From Mycolicibacterium aubagnense (GTDB lineage: Bacteria > Actinomycetota > Actinomycetes > Mycobacteriales > Mycobacteriaceae), in NCBI RefSeq assembly GCF_010730955.1, contig NZ_AP022577.1, positions 3,968,001 to 4,032,000 on the forward strand: a stretch of 64,000 nt of DNA, given 5' to 3'. How positions within the stretch are numbered: position 1 is the stretch's first letter; each line of letters starts with the position of its first letter. Below the pieces are notes generated by a model that worked only from the letters and a program-made list of their open reading frames with translations, was not told the DNA's origin and did no database searches. This document shows, piece by piece, positions 26,130 through 34,701 of this stretch. Position numbers and translations under genes: made by a program.

Positions 26130-27728
26130 GTGACCTCGACTAATGCCGCCTCCCGATTGTGGCCCGCCGTTGACGTTCGGTTGGGCGAACTGGTCGCTGG
26201 GTTGGATGCCATTGGGACTCAGCCAATCCCGTACGGAAAGTTGCCTGCTCGGGCACGAAATGCGTACGAATGTAGCTACGTGACGTGGTCCGACATCGCT
26301 GATGCGACGGTCGCGGACCTTCTGGGACCCCGATCGGCTGGTGTGCGAACTGTCGAGTCGATGGTGATGGCTGCTCGCGCGGCAGTGGCTCCGCAGCAGG
26401 AGACAGCCGACCCAACTCAGACAACCGCTACCGATGCGGCCAATCGGCTGCTGGATCGTCTCAGCACGCGTGACCGCAAGGTCCTGTGGGCGCGTGAATG
26501 GGCGCCGGCCAAGGTCACGCAGGAGCGCCTTGCGGCCGAGCTCGGCGTGCATCCGACCTGGCTCTGGCGAAACGAGAGTCGCATTCGATCACGGTTCGCC
26601 GAATTGCTCAGCGAGCCCGCCCACAGAGATGTCCGGCAGTCGGCGGCTGAACTGCGCCGCCGATTGGGTGTCTACGTTCCGCGCTCAACAGTCGAATCTG
26701 AGATTCGTCAGTTGGGCATGGAGCCGACGACTGAGGCGGCGTGGCTGTTGCTTCACGTTGCCGGGCAGTACAGAGAACACGACGGTTGGTTCGAAAACGT
26801 TTCACAGGGCGGACGTCGACGGGTCGATGCTTCTGTCCGCAGGCTCCTTCGTGCCGAGCCCGGTCAGACCCTGGAAACGCTGACTCGGGAGCTGGCAGCC
26901 GAGGGAATGCGGCGAGATGCGGTTCCTGCATATCTGGACACGCTGGCGCTGAGCAGGATTGGCGGGGCGTACCTGCCGTCACGCTCTGGGCTCAGGGCCA
27001 AGATCGCAGCGGTATTGGACGCTGTCGGTCGGCCGATGACTGCTGAAGAAATCAGCGGCGTGGTGGGGGATTCGGTGGGCGCCAAATCTGTACTGAAAGC
27101 GTTGCACGGAAACGACAGATTCACGCGAACGAGCCGAACCAGATGGGCCTTGGCTGGATGGAACCATCGCGAGTACGGCGGCATTGCGCAAGAACTGACC
27201 ACGCGCATCGAGGCGGCCGGAGGGCGCGTGCTTGTCAGCGAGTTGCTCGACGACATGCGTGCGGCGCTCCCTGACGTCAAGGAAAGCTCGATCCGTACGT
27301 ATCTCGCGACCCTCGCATTCGTGACGGAAGGTGGCATGGTGCGCCTTCGGCGCCGAGGCGACCCGTGGCCGTCTATTCCGGGGGTGGAAGCTGTGCCCAC
27401 GGCGTTTCGTCGGTCAGACGGCTGCATCGGAATCGCAGTCCCGGTAACGACACACGTTCTGCGTGGTTCTGGACTGTCCATCGATTCGCCTGTTGCACAA
27501 GCGATTGGCGTGGCTCCGGGGCACAGTCGCGACTTTGAAACGGACTTCGGGGTTGTGCCTGTTACGTGGGATCTAGATGAGCCCGCTGCACCCAACATGG
27601 GCTCGGTTCGACAACTCGCCAGCGCAGCGGGTGCTGGACTCGGTGATTCCCTGGTGCTGATCTTCGACCCAGCCAAAGGCACCCTGCGTGCAGACTGCGT
27701 TCAAGGAAGCGGCGCAGGTCAGGAGTGA
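26130..27728 (+). CDS. Multi-HTH protein with alpha-CTD-like and sigma-region-4-like segments
   Basis: A 532-residue soluble protein, divergent from the ESX cassette. Residues about 48-82 (YVTWSDIADATVADLLGP, then RSAGVRTVESMV) resemble the helix-hairpin-helix of the RNA polymerase alpha C-terminal domain. Residues about 105-160 (LSTRDRKVLWAREW, TQERLAAELGVHPTWLWRNE) resemble sigma factor region 4. Further winged-helix-like segments follow, one of HARE-HTH type near 290-345 (AKIAAVLDAVGRPMTAEEI, then a Phe/Arg/Thr wing). The last ~130 residues are unassigned. The start is GTG 26130. It probably binds DNA and perhaps core polymerase. I know no characterised protein with this exact order of domains, and the domain calls are by eye. 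Confidence 0.65.
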   Translation: MTSTNAASRLWPAVDVRLGELVAGLDAIGTQPIPYGKLPARARNAYECSYVTWSDIADATVADLLGPRSAGVRTVESMVMAARAAVAPQQETADPTQTTATDAANRLLDRLSTRDRKVLWAREWAPAKVTQERLAAELGVHPTWLWRNESRIRSRFAELLSEPAHRDVRQSAAELRRRLGVYVPRSTVESEIRQLGMEPTTEAAWLLLHVAGQYREHDGWFENVSQGGRRRVDASVRRLLRAEPGQTLETLTRELAAEGMRRDAVPAYLDTLALSRIGGAYLPSRSGLRAKIAAVLDAVGRPMTAEEISGVVGDSVGAKSVLKALHGNDRFTRTSRTRWALAGWNHREYGGIAQELTTRIEAAGGRVLVSELLDDMRAALPDVKESSIRTYLATLAFVTEGGMVRLRRRGDPWPSIPGVEAVPTAFRRSDGCIGIAVPVTTHVLRGSGLSIDSPVAQAIGVAPGHSRDFETDFGVVPVTWDLDEPAAPNMGSVRQLASAAGAGLGDSLVLIFDPAKGTLRADCVQGSGAGQE

Positions 27729-27731
27729 GAC

Positions 27732-28493
27732 TCAGTTGACCGGGGTTGCATCACTACTTACCTTGGCGCGCAACAACTCCCGTAACTCCGCAATCTCACC
27801 CCGTAGCTGGTCGATGTGCGCCGCGGTGGCGGCGCCTTGCTTCTGATCGTCATCCGACACCGTCTGCACGATCCACGACGCGATGGTCGCCGTGATGGAA
27901 CCGACCAGGCTGATCCCACCAATCATCATGAGACTGGCCATGACTCGTCCCGTGGTGGTGACGGGATACATGTCGCCGTAGCCGACCGTGGTGATCGTGG
28001 TCATCGCCCACCACACGGCCAGGCCGAAGCTCGTGATGTGGGCGTCCGGAGCCGCGCGCTCGGCGTCGTACACCGCCAGCGCCCCGACGTACACCAACAG
28101 CACGGCACCAGAAATGGTGTAGATGATCACCTTGCCGCGGATGGCGTTGCCGATGGCCTTCTGCATGGCGCTGACCAATACGACCAGCCGGATCAGACGG
28201 AGCGGTCGCAGCAGGGGGAGCAGCACCACGGCCAGGTCGACCAGATGCCGAAGGAACCACTGCTTGCGGTCGGGGGCCAGGTACAGCCGCGCCGCATAGT
28301 CGGCGGTGAACACCGCCCACGCCAACATGGTCACCAGGCTCAGGAGATGTGCGACAAGGCCCTTCGGCTGGACGAGGACGTCGATGCTGTACGCGGCAAG
28401 GAACAGGGCGGCGACGGCGGCCAGCGGCCATTCCGCGCGATGTTCCCACCTGTCGAGGCGGTCTTGCGTAGTCACGTCAGAAGTGTGCGGCAC
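27732..28493 (-). CDS. Voltage-gated-type potassium channel
   Basis: A 253-residue ion-transport protein. Its six hydrophobic segments include an S4-like helix with spaced Arg (LRPLRLIRLVVLVS) and the selectivity filter TVGYGD (residues 169-174) between S5 and S6. A C-terminal tail predicts a short coiled coil (IDQLRGEIAELRELLRAKV). It should form a tetrameric K+ channel in the cytoplasmic membrane. The GTG at 28491-28493 overlaps the end of the aldose-epimerase gene by 17 bp; a GTG at 28473-28475 is also possible and neither has a clear ribosome site. It is the last gene of a minus-strand run with flavohemoglobin and a CYTH protein, and ends 3 bp from the convergent regulator gene. Confidence 0.9.
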   Translation of the reverse strand: MPHTSDVTTQDRLDRWEHRAEWPLAAVAALFLAAYSIDVLVQPKGLVAHLLSLVTMLAWAVFTADYAARLYLAPDRKQWFLRHLVDLAVVLLPLLRPLRLIRLVVLVSAMQKAIGNAIRGKVIIYTISGAVLLVYVGALAVYDAERAAPDAHITSFGLAVWWAMTTITTVGYGDMYPVTTTGRVMASLMMIGGISLVGSITATIASWIVQTVSDDDQKQGAATAAHIDQLRGEIAELRELLRAKVSSDATPVN

Positions 28494-29403
28494 CAGCGGG
28501 TACTTCGGAAACTCCGATCGAGAACCGCATTGTCACCGGCCGGCCCGGGGAAGCGAGGCGATATCCGCCGTGGCGCAGGGCGTCGGTGGGCGCGGCCATG
28601 GGCTCGATGGCCACCAGCGCGTCGCCCGGCGGTGCGAACAGTTGCGCGGCGGGGTAGCCGGTTTCGAACGTCACCGTGATTCGGTGACTCCCGCCGCTGA
28701 GGGTGAACTGCGCGCCGTCGGGTACCTGGTCGAAACCGTCGTCGTACGCGGTGTCGCCCAGCGGCCCGGATCGGGCCGCCCAATTCTCCGTAGCGCCGGT
28801 GGGCAACCCGCGATCGTCCGTCGGTAGGTGTCGTAGCGCAGGCGTCTGAAGAACCCAATTCTCCCGCGGCACAACAGGAATGGTCAGATACGGGTGGTAG
28901 CCGAAACACAGCGGTACTGCCGCAGACGCGGACGGCCGAACGCTGGTCTCGATCGTCAACACCCGCCCGGTCAGCGTGACGCGCTCCGTCAGCACGTGTG
29001 GGAAGGGAAACGACGCCAGCAGGCCCGGCCGGCTGAAATCGACTGCCGCGGTGACGGAATTCGCCGACTGCTCCGTGACCAGCCAGCCTGGGTAGGCCGC
29101 GAGTACACCGTGCATGGGTGAGCCGTGCTCGTCGGTGCGGACGCCACCGGTTCCGGGCGTCAAGGTGACGGCACCACCGTCGACGTCGTAGGTGTTGGCG
29201 CTCAACCGATTCGCCCACGGATAGAGCAGGGGGATGCCCATGGTCTTGGCGTTGGTCAGATAGGCGTCGAGCCCGCGCCGCTGGCCCAGGAACTCCACCT
29301 GCCCATCGGAAAACGACGTCCCGATCATCCCGGCGGCGGGCACGAATGTCGCGGTCATCGTCGACTCGGGGTCGCGCAGTACGACGGTATCGAGTTCGGC
29401 CAT
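28477..29403 (-). CDS. Aldose 1-epimerase family protein
   Basis: A 308-residue cytoplasmic protein of the GalM/YeaD-like beta-sandwich family. Pattern features: YPWANRLSANTYDVDG (sugar-binding Arg), SPMHGVLA with a conserved His, CFGYHPYLTIP with the second active-site His, and a C-terminal acidic region (FAPPGDALVAIEPMAAPTDAL) supplying the catalytic Glu. Such enzymes interconvert alpha and beta anomers of hexoses or hexose-6-phosphates; the sugar is unknown. It follows the flavohemoglobin gene by 15 bp and overlaps the K+ channel gene, so it is probably part of one operon. Confidence 0.88.
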   Translation of the reverse strand: MAELDTVVLRDPESTMTATFVPAAGMIGTSFSDGQVEFLGQRRGLDAYLTNAKTMGIPLLYPWANRLSANTYDVDGGAVTLTPGTGGVRTDEHGSPMHGVLAAYPGWLVTEQSANSVTAAVDFSRPGLLASFPFPHVLTERVTLTGRVLTIETSVRPSASAAVPLCFGYHPYLTIPVVPRENWVLQTPALRHLPTDDRGLPTGATENWAARSGPLGDTAYDDGFDQVPDGAQFTLSGGSHRITVTFETGYPAAQLFAPPGDALVAIEPMAAPTDALRHGGYRLASPGRPVTMRFSIGVSEVPAGAAHF

Positions 29404-29418
29404 CGGGGTCCTCCAGTG

Positions 29419-30585
29419 TCAGTGGGCCAACGGGTCGTGCTGAATGCGTTCTGGCGGAGAGCCTTTGGCAATCAGGGCGGCTTTGGTTGCGGCGACCATC
29501 TTGGGCCCGCCGCACACCAGGATCTGCCGGTCGCTCCAGCTGCCGTAGCTCGTCACCACGTCGGGGAGCAACCCGGTCTGCCGGACATGCAGCCCGCGGG
29601 GCGGCTGGACATCGGGATAGTCGGCGGCCCACGGCGGGTCGGTGGAGTATTCGGACACCGGCGTCACCGACAGCCACGGGTTGGTGGCCGCGATCTCCCA
29701 CAGCGTGCGCAGGTCGTAGAGGTCGCAGGGATAGCGGCCGCCGAAGAACAGGTGCACGCGCGGGTTCTCGGCCTCGCGGCACAAGTTCATCAGCAGCGCG
29801 CGCAGCGGCGCCAGCCCGGTGCTGCCGGCGACCATGAGCACGTCTCCGTCAGAGCGGGAAACGTTCATTCCGCCATGGGGATTCGACAGTCGCCAGCGGT
29901 CGCCGGGCGTGGTCTGGTTGACGATCGCGGTGCTCACCATGCCGCCGCTGACCGAGCGGATGTGAAACTCGATGGCGCCGCTGGCATCGGATGGCATCGA
30001 GGGACTCAGGTGCCGCCAGCGCCGCGGCCATTGCGGCACCTGTACCGCGACGTACTGGCCGGCGTGGTACGAGAGCGCCTGGTCCAGTTGCAACCGCACG
30101 ATCGAAACGTCGCGCGTCACCCGCAGGTGCTCGACGACGGTGCCGTCGACATAGGGCGGGGTCTGCTCGGAGTCGGCGGCGCCGCGCATGACACCGACGA
30201 TGAGGTCGACGGCGTGCGTGGTGGCTTCGGCGACGCGGGCATCCCAGCGGTCACCGAGCTCGACACGCAGGGTCGCCAGCAACGCGTCGTGCAGGGCCAC
30301 GTAATGCTGAGGTGCCACACCGTATTTGCGGTGGTCGCGGCCGAGCTGAGCCAGGAACGCCACGGGTTCTTCGGCCCGCTGGTCGATGAATTCGCCGAGT
30401 ACCCAGAACAGCGCCTGACCGAATGCGGTGCGCTGGGCGGCCAGGTCGGGTGGAAAGAGATCGCGCGCCGACAGGTCGGTGGCGAACCAGCGGGCGTAGA
30501 AGCGACCGATCACGCCGTCCCCGCCGCGGGCAGGGTCGACCGCGGCGCGCACCGTCATCAGGGCTTCGCGGTCGTCAAGTCCCAT
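29419..30585 (-). CDS. Type II flavohemoglobin (Rv0385-like)
   Basis: A 388-residue protein. The globin domain (residues 1-135) has its proximal-His candidate at H85 (LGRDHRKYG) and H94-Y95 after it. A ferredoxin-reductase-like FAD domain (about 150-255, RHLSPSMPSD) and an NAD domain (GSTGLAPLRALL; CGGPKMV) follow. Size, order and the clpB-adjacent location match M. tuberculosis Rv0385, described as a type II flavohemoglobin that lacks the classical Hmp residues and has D-lactate dehydrogenase-type activity rather than simple NO dioxygenation. ATG 30583-30585 overlaps the stop of the CYTH gene by 11 bp. The FAD motif is non-classical (HLSPS in place of RxYS). Confidence 0.88.
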   Translation of the reverse strand: MGLDDREALMTVRAAVDPARGGDGVIGRFYARWFATDLSARDLFPPDLAAQRTAFGQALFWVLGEFIDQRAEEPVAFLAQLGRDHRKYGVAPQHYVALHDALLATLRVELGDRWDARVAEATTHAVDLIVGVMRGAADSEQTPPYVDGTVVEHLRVTRDVSIVRLQLDQALSYHAGQYVAVQVPQWPRRWRHLSPSMPSDASGAIEFHIRSVSGGMVSTAIVNQTTPGDRWRLSNPHGGMNVSRSDGDVLMVAGSTGLAPLRALLMNLCREAENPRVHLFFGGRYPCDLYDLRTLWEIAATNPWLSVTPVSEYSTDPPWAADYPDVQPPRGLHVRQTGLLPDVVTSYGSWSDRQILVCGGPKMVAATKAALIAKGSPPERIQHDPLAH

Positions 30586-31225
30586 CGGGCGTCGGTGACG
30601 TGGTGTCGAAATGGTTCTGCCCCAACGTGCTGACGAAGGTGGGGCCCAACAGATCGAGTTCGCGCCGGTGCGCGTCGGCCCAGGCGCCATACGGGTAGTG
30701 GGCCAGGTACTCGTTCCGGAAGCGGTCGTCCTCGGACACCTCGGTGACGCAGAACGTCGGGATCGCCAGATCGACCACCGGCCCGCCGCGTTCCACCTCG
30801 GCCAGCAACAGTGGGGCGTTGCCGCCCAGGAATCGGTCGACGATCCAGCCGTCCTCGCCGAGCCACACCGAATACCGCACCTTGGTGACGACATGTTCGG
30901 CGCGACGGACGATTTCGCCGGCCACCAGCGGATCGAGTTCACGCTCGGCCTCGTAGCGGGTGCCGCCGGCCGCCGGTCCCTTGGCTGTCATGGTGCCGAG
31001 CGAGTCGCTGCCGATGGCGTCGATGAGGTCGATCGACGGATCGCTCAGATCGGCCGGCGCGGGACCCTGGACCCGCACCCGGACGGCATACCCGTCGGAC
31101 GCGAACAGATACGCCTGCACGATCAGGGCCGGACTGGGGTCGGACGCGGTGACGGCGGGCAGGTCGTGGACGAGGAACTTTCGCTCGAACTCGAAATCGC
31201 CGAAGTCGGATTCGGATTCGGACAT
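30575..31225 (-). CDS. CYTH domain protein
   Basis: A 216-residue cytoplasmic protein with the N-terminal ExExK signature E12-F-E14-R-K16 (FEFERKFLV) of the CYTH superfamily (class IV adenylate cyclase/thiamine triphosphatase fold). Strand-forming segments rich in Arg, Lys and Glu follow (GYAVRVRVQG, GTRYEAERELD, VRYSVWLGEDGWIVDRFL, LLLAEVERG), as in the triphosphate tunnel. Members hydrolyse inorganic tripolyphosphate or other triphosphates using divalent metal; the substrate here is unknown. It overlaps the flavohemoglobin gene and follows the GAP-like gene by 25 bp. Confidence 0.88.
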   Translation of the reverse strand: MSESESDFGDFEFERKFLVHDLPAVTASDPSPALIVQAYLFASDGYAVRVRVQGPAPADLSDPSIDLIDAIGSDSLGTMTAKGPAAGGTRYEAERELDPLVAGEIVRRAEHVVTKVRYSVWLGEDGWIVDRFLGGNAPLLLAEVERGGPVVDLAIPTFCVTEVSEDDRFRNEYLAHYPYGAWADAHRRELDLLGPTFVSTLGQNHFDTTSPTPDGT

Positions 31226-31250
31226 GGTTAACGGTAACCCGCCTGACCAG

Positions 31251-31916
31251 CTACAGGTGGCTAAGGCCCTTGTATGCGACCAGGAGTCCGATGACGATCA
31301 GAATTCCGGCGACCAGCACCGCATGCTGTCGGTGCAACCAGGCGCCGAGACGGGCCATGGCCGGGTCCAGCCGCTCGCCCGCGGCGGCGTAGGTCAGGAC
31401 GGGGATGGCGACCGAACTGCCTGCCACCACCGCGAAATACAGCACCGACGCCCAGGTCGCCGCGCGGGGGAGTTCATCGGTGCTGATGGCCAGGCCGGCA
31501 GCGACGCACATGAACAGCACCTTGGGGTTCACCACCGCGAGCACCGCCGCGGTCACGAAGCCCCGGGCCGGGGTGACGCTGGTCAGCTTCCGCATCCAGG
31601 CCGGCTCGTGCGTGTCGTGCTTGCGGTTGGCCCAGCGGTAGATACCGAAGGCGACCAGCAGGACGCCGATCACGATGCGTACCCACGACGCCGTGGTCGA
31701 CGGCTGGCCTGCCTCGGGCATCAGACCGGACAGCTGGACGAACACCCCGGTGAGCACGGCGATGGCCACCAGCCATCCGGCGAGAAAAGTCAGACCGGTA
31801 AGCCGGGCGTGGGGAGATTGCAGCACGAGCACTGCGGGGATGATCGACAGCGGGGAGAGGGCGATCACCAATGCCAGAGGAATCAATTCCGTCAGTACCG
31901 AAGTCCAATCGGTCAT
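31251..31916 (-). CDS. GAP/LysE-superfamily membrane protein
   Basis: A 221-residue protein with six hydrophobic helices, starting MTDWTSVLTELIPLALVIALSP. The ALSPLSIIPAVLVLQSP segment near the N-terminus and the VNPKVLFMCVAAG segment in the middle are typical of the GAP (Sap, glycopeptidolipid-addressing-protein-like) branch of the LysE transporter superfamily. In M. smegmatis a GAP protein is needed for glycopeptidolipid export; whether this one exports lipid is not shown. ATG 31914-31916 is chosen because upstream in-frame codons are not hydrophobic and an AAGGGG lies just before it. It is the first gene of a probable five-gene minus-strand operon and divergent from clpB across a HAIR-bearing region. 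Confidence 0.8.
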   Translation of the reverse strand: MTDWTSVLTELIPLALVIALSPLSIIPAVLVLQSPHARLTGLTFLAGWLVAIAVLTGVFVQLSGLMPEAGQPSTTASWVRIVIGVLLVAFGIYRWANRKHDTHEPAWMRKLTSVTPARGFVTAAVLAVVNPKVLFMCVAAGLAISTDELPRAATWASVLYFAVVAGSSVAIPVLTYAAAGERLDPAMARLGAWLHRQHAVLVAGILIVIGLLVAYKGLSHL

Positions 31917-32025
31917 TCGCTGCACCCCTTCGCGGTCGCGACAAGTATGCCTGTGCCGGAAAGGGCATTCGGGCGTCCTGGAAAAGGACTTGTGGCGGTG
32001 TTGAAAATCGGGCAAATTTTCTAGA

Positions 32026-32046
32026 CTTGAGCGGAACAGACTCAAC
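32026..32046. promoter_or_regulatory. HAIR operator (HspR site) upstream of clpB
   Basis: CTTGAGC-N7-ACTCAAC matches the HAIR consensus at 12 of 14 positions. It overlaps the 3' side of a -10 candidate (TAGACT, 32022-32027), with a TTGAAA -35 candidate at 32001-32006 (15-bp spacer). Repression of clpB by HspR is established in actinobacteria. The site lies 110 bp from the divergent GAP-like gene, which it might also influence. Confidence 0.85.
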
Positions 32047-32101
32047 CTTGACTGCGTTGAACTGACCGACAAGCATTTTCTCCAAACGAAAGGGAGGTGT
32101 C

Positions 32102-34648
32102 GTGGACTCGTTCAACCCGACCACGAAGACTCAGGCGGCGCTGACCTCAGCGTTGCAAGCGGCGACCGCCGCCGGAAATCCGGAGATCCGTCCGGCGCAC
32201 CTGTTGATGGCTCTGCTGACCCAGAATGACGGCATCGCCGCACCGCTGTTGGAGGCCGTCGGCGTCGAGCCCGCGACCATCCGGGCCGAAGCCCAGCGGC
32301 TGATCGACCGGCTGCCCAGTGTCAGCGGCGCCAACTCGACGCCGCAGCTGTCTCGTGAGTCGGTCGCGGCCCTGACGGCTGCCCAGCACCTGGCCACCGA
32401 GATGGACGACGAGTACGTCTCCACCGAGCATCTGTTGTACGGCCTGGCCAGCGGCGACTCCGACGTCGCCAAGATCCTGGTCAACCACGGCGCCGCGCCG
32501 CAGACGCTGCGCGACGCCTTCGTGAAGGTCCGCGGCAGTGCCCGCGTCACCAGCGCCGACCCCGAGGGCACCTACCAGGCGTTGGAGAAGTACTCCACCG
32601 ACCTGACCGCTCGCGCCCGGGAAGGCAAGCTCGACCCGGTCATCGGTCGCGACAACGAGATTCGTCGCGTGGTCCAGGTTCTGAGCCGGCGCACCAAGAA
32701 CAACCCGGTGCTGATCGGCGAGCCCGGCGTCGGCAAGACCGCCATCGTCGAGGGTCTGGCCCAGCGCATCATCGCCGGTGACGTGCCCGAGAGCCTGCGC
32801 GACAAGACCGTCGTCAGCCTGGACCTCGGGTCCATGGTGGCCGGCGCCAAGTACCGCGGTGAATTCGAGGAGCGGCTCAAGGCCGTCCTCGACGACATCA
32901 AGAACTCGGCCGGGCAGGTCATCACCTTCATCGACGAGTTGCACACCATCGTGGGCGCCGGCGCCACCGGCGAGTCCGCCATGGACGCCGGGAACATGAT
33001 CAAGCCGATGCTGGCCCGCGGCGAGCTGCGCCTGGTCGGCGCGACCACGCTCGACGAATACCGCAAGTACATCGAAAAGGACGCCGCCCTGGAGCGCCGG
33101 TTCCAGCAGGTGCTGGTCGGCGAGCCGTCGGTCGACGACACCGTCGGCATCCTGCGTGGCCTCAAGGAGCGCTACGAGGTGCACCACGGTGTGCGCATCA
33201 CCGACTCCGCGCTGGTCGCGGCGGCCACGCTGTCGGACCGCTACATCACCAGCCGGTTCCTGCCGGACAAGGCCATCGACCTCGTCGACGAGGCGGCGTC
33301 GCGGTTGCGCATGGAGATCGACTCCCGACCTGTCGAGATCGACGAGGTCGAGCGGCTGGTCCGTCGCCTCGAGATCGAAGAGATGGCGCTGGAGAAAGAG
33401 GAAGATGCGGCGTCCAAGGACCGGCTGGAGAAGCTGCGTTCCGAGCTTGCCGACTACAAGGAGAAGCTCAGCGAGCTGACCACCCGGTGGCAGAACGAGA
33501 AGAACGCCATCGACATCGTCCGCGAGTTCAAGGAACAGCTGGAGACGTTGCGCGGTGAGGCCGACCGGGCCGAGCGCGACGGTGACCTGGCCAAGGCCGC
33601 CGAGCTGCGGTACGGCCGGATTCCGGCGGTCGAGAAGCAACTCGACGCCGCGCTGCCGGTCGCCGAGGCCCGCGAGAACGTCATGCTGAAGGAAGAGGTC
33701 AGCCCCGACGACATCGCGGATGTGGTGTCGGCGTGGACCGGCATCCCGGCCGGCCGAATGATGGAAGGTGAGACCGCCAAGCTGCTGCGCATGGAGGCCG
33801 AGCTGGGGCACCGGGTGATCGGTCAGGAGCTCGCCGTCCAGGCTGTTGCCGACGCGGTGCGTCGCAGCCGGGCAGGGGTGGCCGATCCCAACCGGCCGAC
33901 GGGTTCGTTCATGTTCCTGGGCCCGACCGGTGTCGGTAAGACCGAACTGGCCAAGGCGCTGGCGGAGTTCCTGTTCGACGACGAGCGCGCCATGATCCGC
34001 ATCGACATGAGCGAGTACAGCGAGAAGCACGCAGTGGCTCGTCTCGTGGGGGCCCCTCCCGGGTACGTCGGGTACGACGCCGGTGGCCAGCTGACCGAGG
34101 CGGTACGACGGCGGCCGTATTCGGTGGTGCTGTTCGATGAGATCGAGAAGGCGCACCCTGATGTGTTCGACATCCTGCTGCAGGTGCTCGACGACGGCCG
34201 GTTGACCGACGGTCAGGGTCGTACCGTCGACTTCCGCAACACCATCCTCATCCTCACGTCCAACCTGGGCGCGGGCGGCACCGAGGAGCAGGTGATGGCG
34301 GCGGTGCGCTCGCGGTTCAAGCCGGAGTTCATCAACCGCCTGGACGACGTCATCGTCTTCGAGGCGCTCAAGCCCGAGGAGCTGGTGCGGATCGTCGACA
34401 TCCAGCTGGCTCAGCTGCAGAAGCGGCTGGCGCAGCGGCGGTTGACGCTCGAGGTGTCGCTGGAGGCCAAGAAGTGGCTGGGGGAGCGCGGTTTCGACCC
34501 GCTGTACGGTGCCCGTCCGCTGCGCCGCCTGGTGCAGCAGGCCATCGGCGACCAGTTGGCCAAGAAGCTGCTGGCCGGCGAGGTGCACGACGGCGACGTC
34601 GTGCCGGTCAACCTCAGCGCCGACGGCGAGAGCCTGGTGCTCGGCTGA
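32102..34648 (+). CDS. clpB: Disaggregase ClpB (Hsp100)
   Basis: An 848-residue Hsp100 ATPase. N-domain: about residues 1-145. First AAA+: Walker [12 protein letters not shown] near 205, Walker [12 protein letters not shown]. Coiled-coil middle domain: about 405-530, rich in Glu/Lys ([19 protein letters not shown]). Second AAA+: Walker [13 protein letters not shown] near 605, Walker [13 protein letters not shown]. ClpB extracts polypeptides from aggregates with DnaK/DnaJ/GrpE. GTG 32102 follows an AGGGAGGTG ribosome site. A HAIR lies in its promoter, placing it in the HspR regulon with the dnaK operon at 12.9 kb. A strong terminator follows at 34667. Confidence 0.98.
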   Translation: MDSFNPTTKTQAALTSALQAATAAGNPEIRPAHLLMALLTQNDGIAAPLLEAVGVEPATIRAEAQRLIDRLPSVSGANSTPQLSRESVAALTAAQHLATEMDDEYVSTEHLLYGLASGDSDVAKILVNHGAAPQTLRDAFVKVRGSARVTSADPEGTYQALEKYSTDLTARAREGKLDPVIGRDNEIRRVVQVLSRRTKNNPVLIGEPGVGKTAIVEGLAQRIIAGDVPESLRDKTVVSLDLGSMVAGAKYRGEFEERLKAVLDDIKNSAGQVITFIDELHTIVGAGATGESAMDAGNMIKPMLARGELRLVGATTLDEYRKYIEKDAALERRFQQVLVGEPSVDDTVGILRGLKERYEVHHGVRITDSALVAAATLSDRYITSRFLPDKAIDLVDEAASRLRMEIDSRPVEIDEVERLVRRLEIEEMALEKEEDAASKDRLEKLRSELADYKEKLSELTTRWQNEKNAIDIVREFKEQLETLRGEADRAERDGDLAKAAELRYGRIPAVEKQLDAALPVAEARENVMLKEEVSPDDIADVVSAWTGIPAGRMMEGETAKLLRMEAELGHRVIGQELAVQAVADAVRRSRAGVADPNRPTGSFMFLGPTGVGKTELAKALAEFLFDDERAMIRIDMSEYSEKHAVARLVGAPPGYVGYDAGGQLTEAVRRRPYSVVLFDEIEKAHPDVFDILLQVLDDGRLTDGQGRTVDFRNTILILTSNLGAGGTEEQVMAAVRSRFKPEFINRLDDVIVFEALKPEELVRIVDIQLAQLQKRLAQRRLTLEVSLEAKKWLGERGFDPLYGARPLRRLVQQAIGDQLAKKLLAGEVHDGDVVPVNLSADGESLVLG

Positions 34649-34666
34649 GTCCGGGTTGGTTACGGG

Positions 34667-34701
34667 AAAGCCCCGCCACACTTCGGTGTGGCGGGGCTTT
34701 T
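34667..34701. terminator. Strong intrinsic terminator between clpB and a convergent gene
   Basis: A perfect 15-bp stem (AAAGCCCCGCCACAC, 34667-34681, with GTGTGGCGGGGCTTT, 34686-34700) closed by a TTCG tetraloop, with A and T runs on both sides, so it can work in both directions. It ends 1 bp before the stop codon of the convergent DapB-like gene. Confidence 0.93.
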
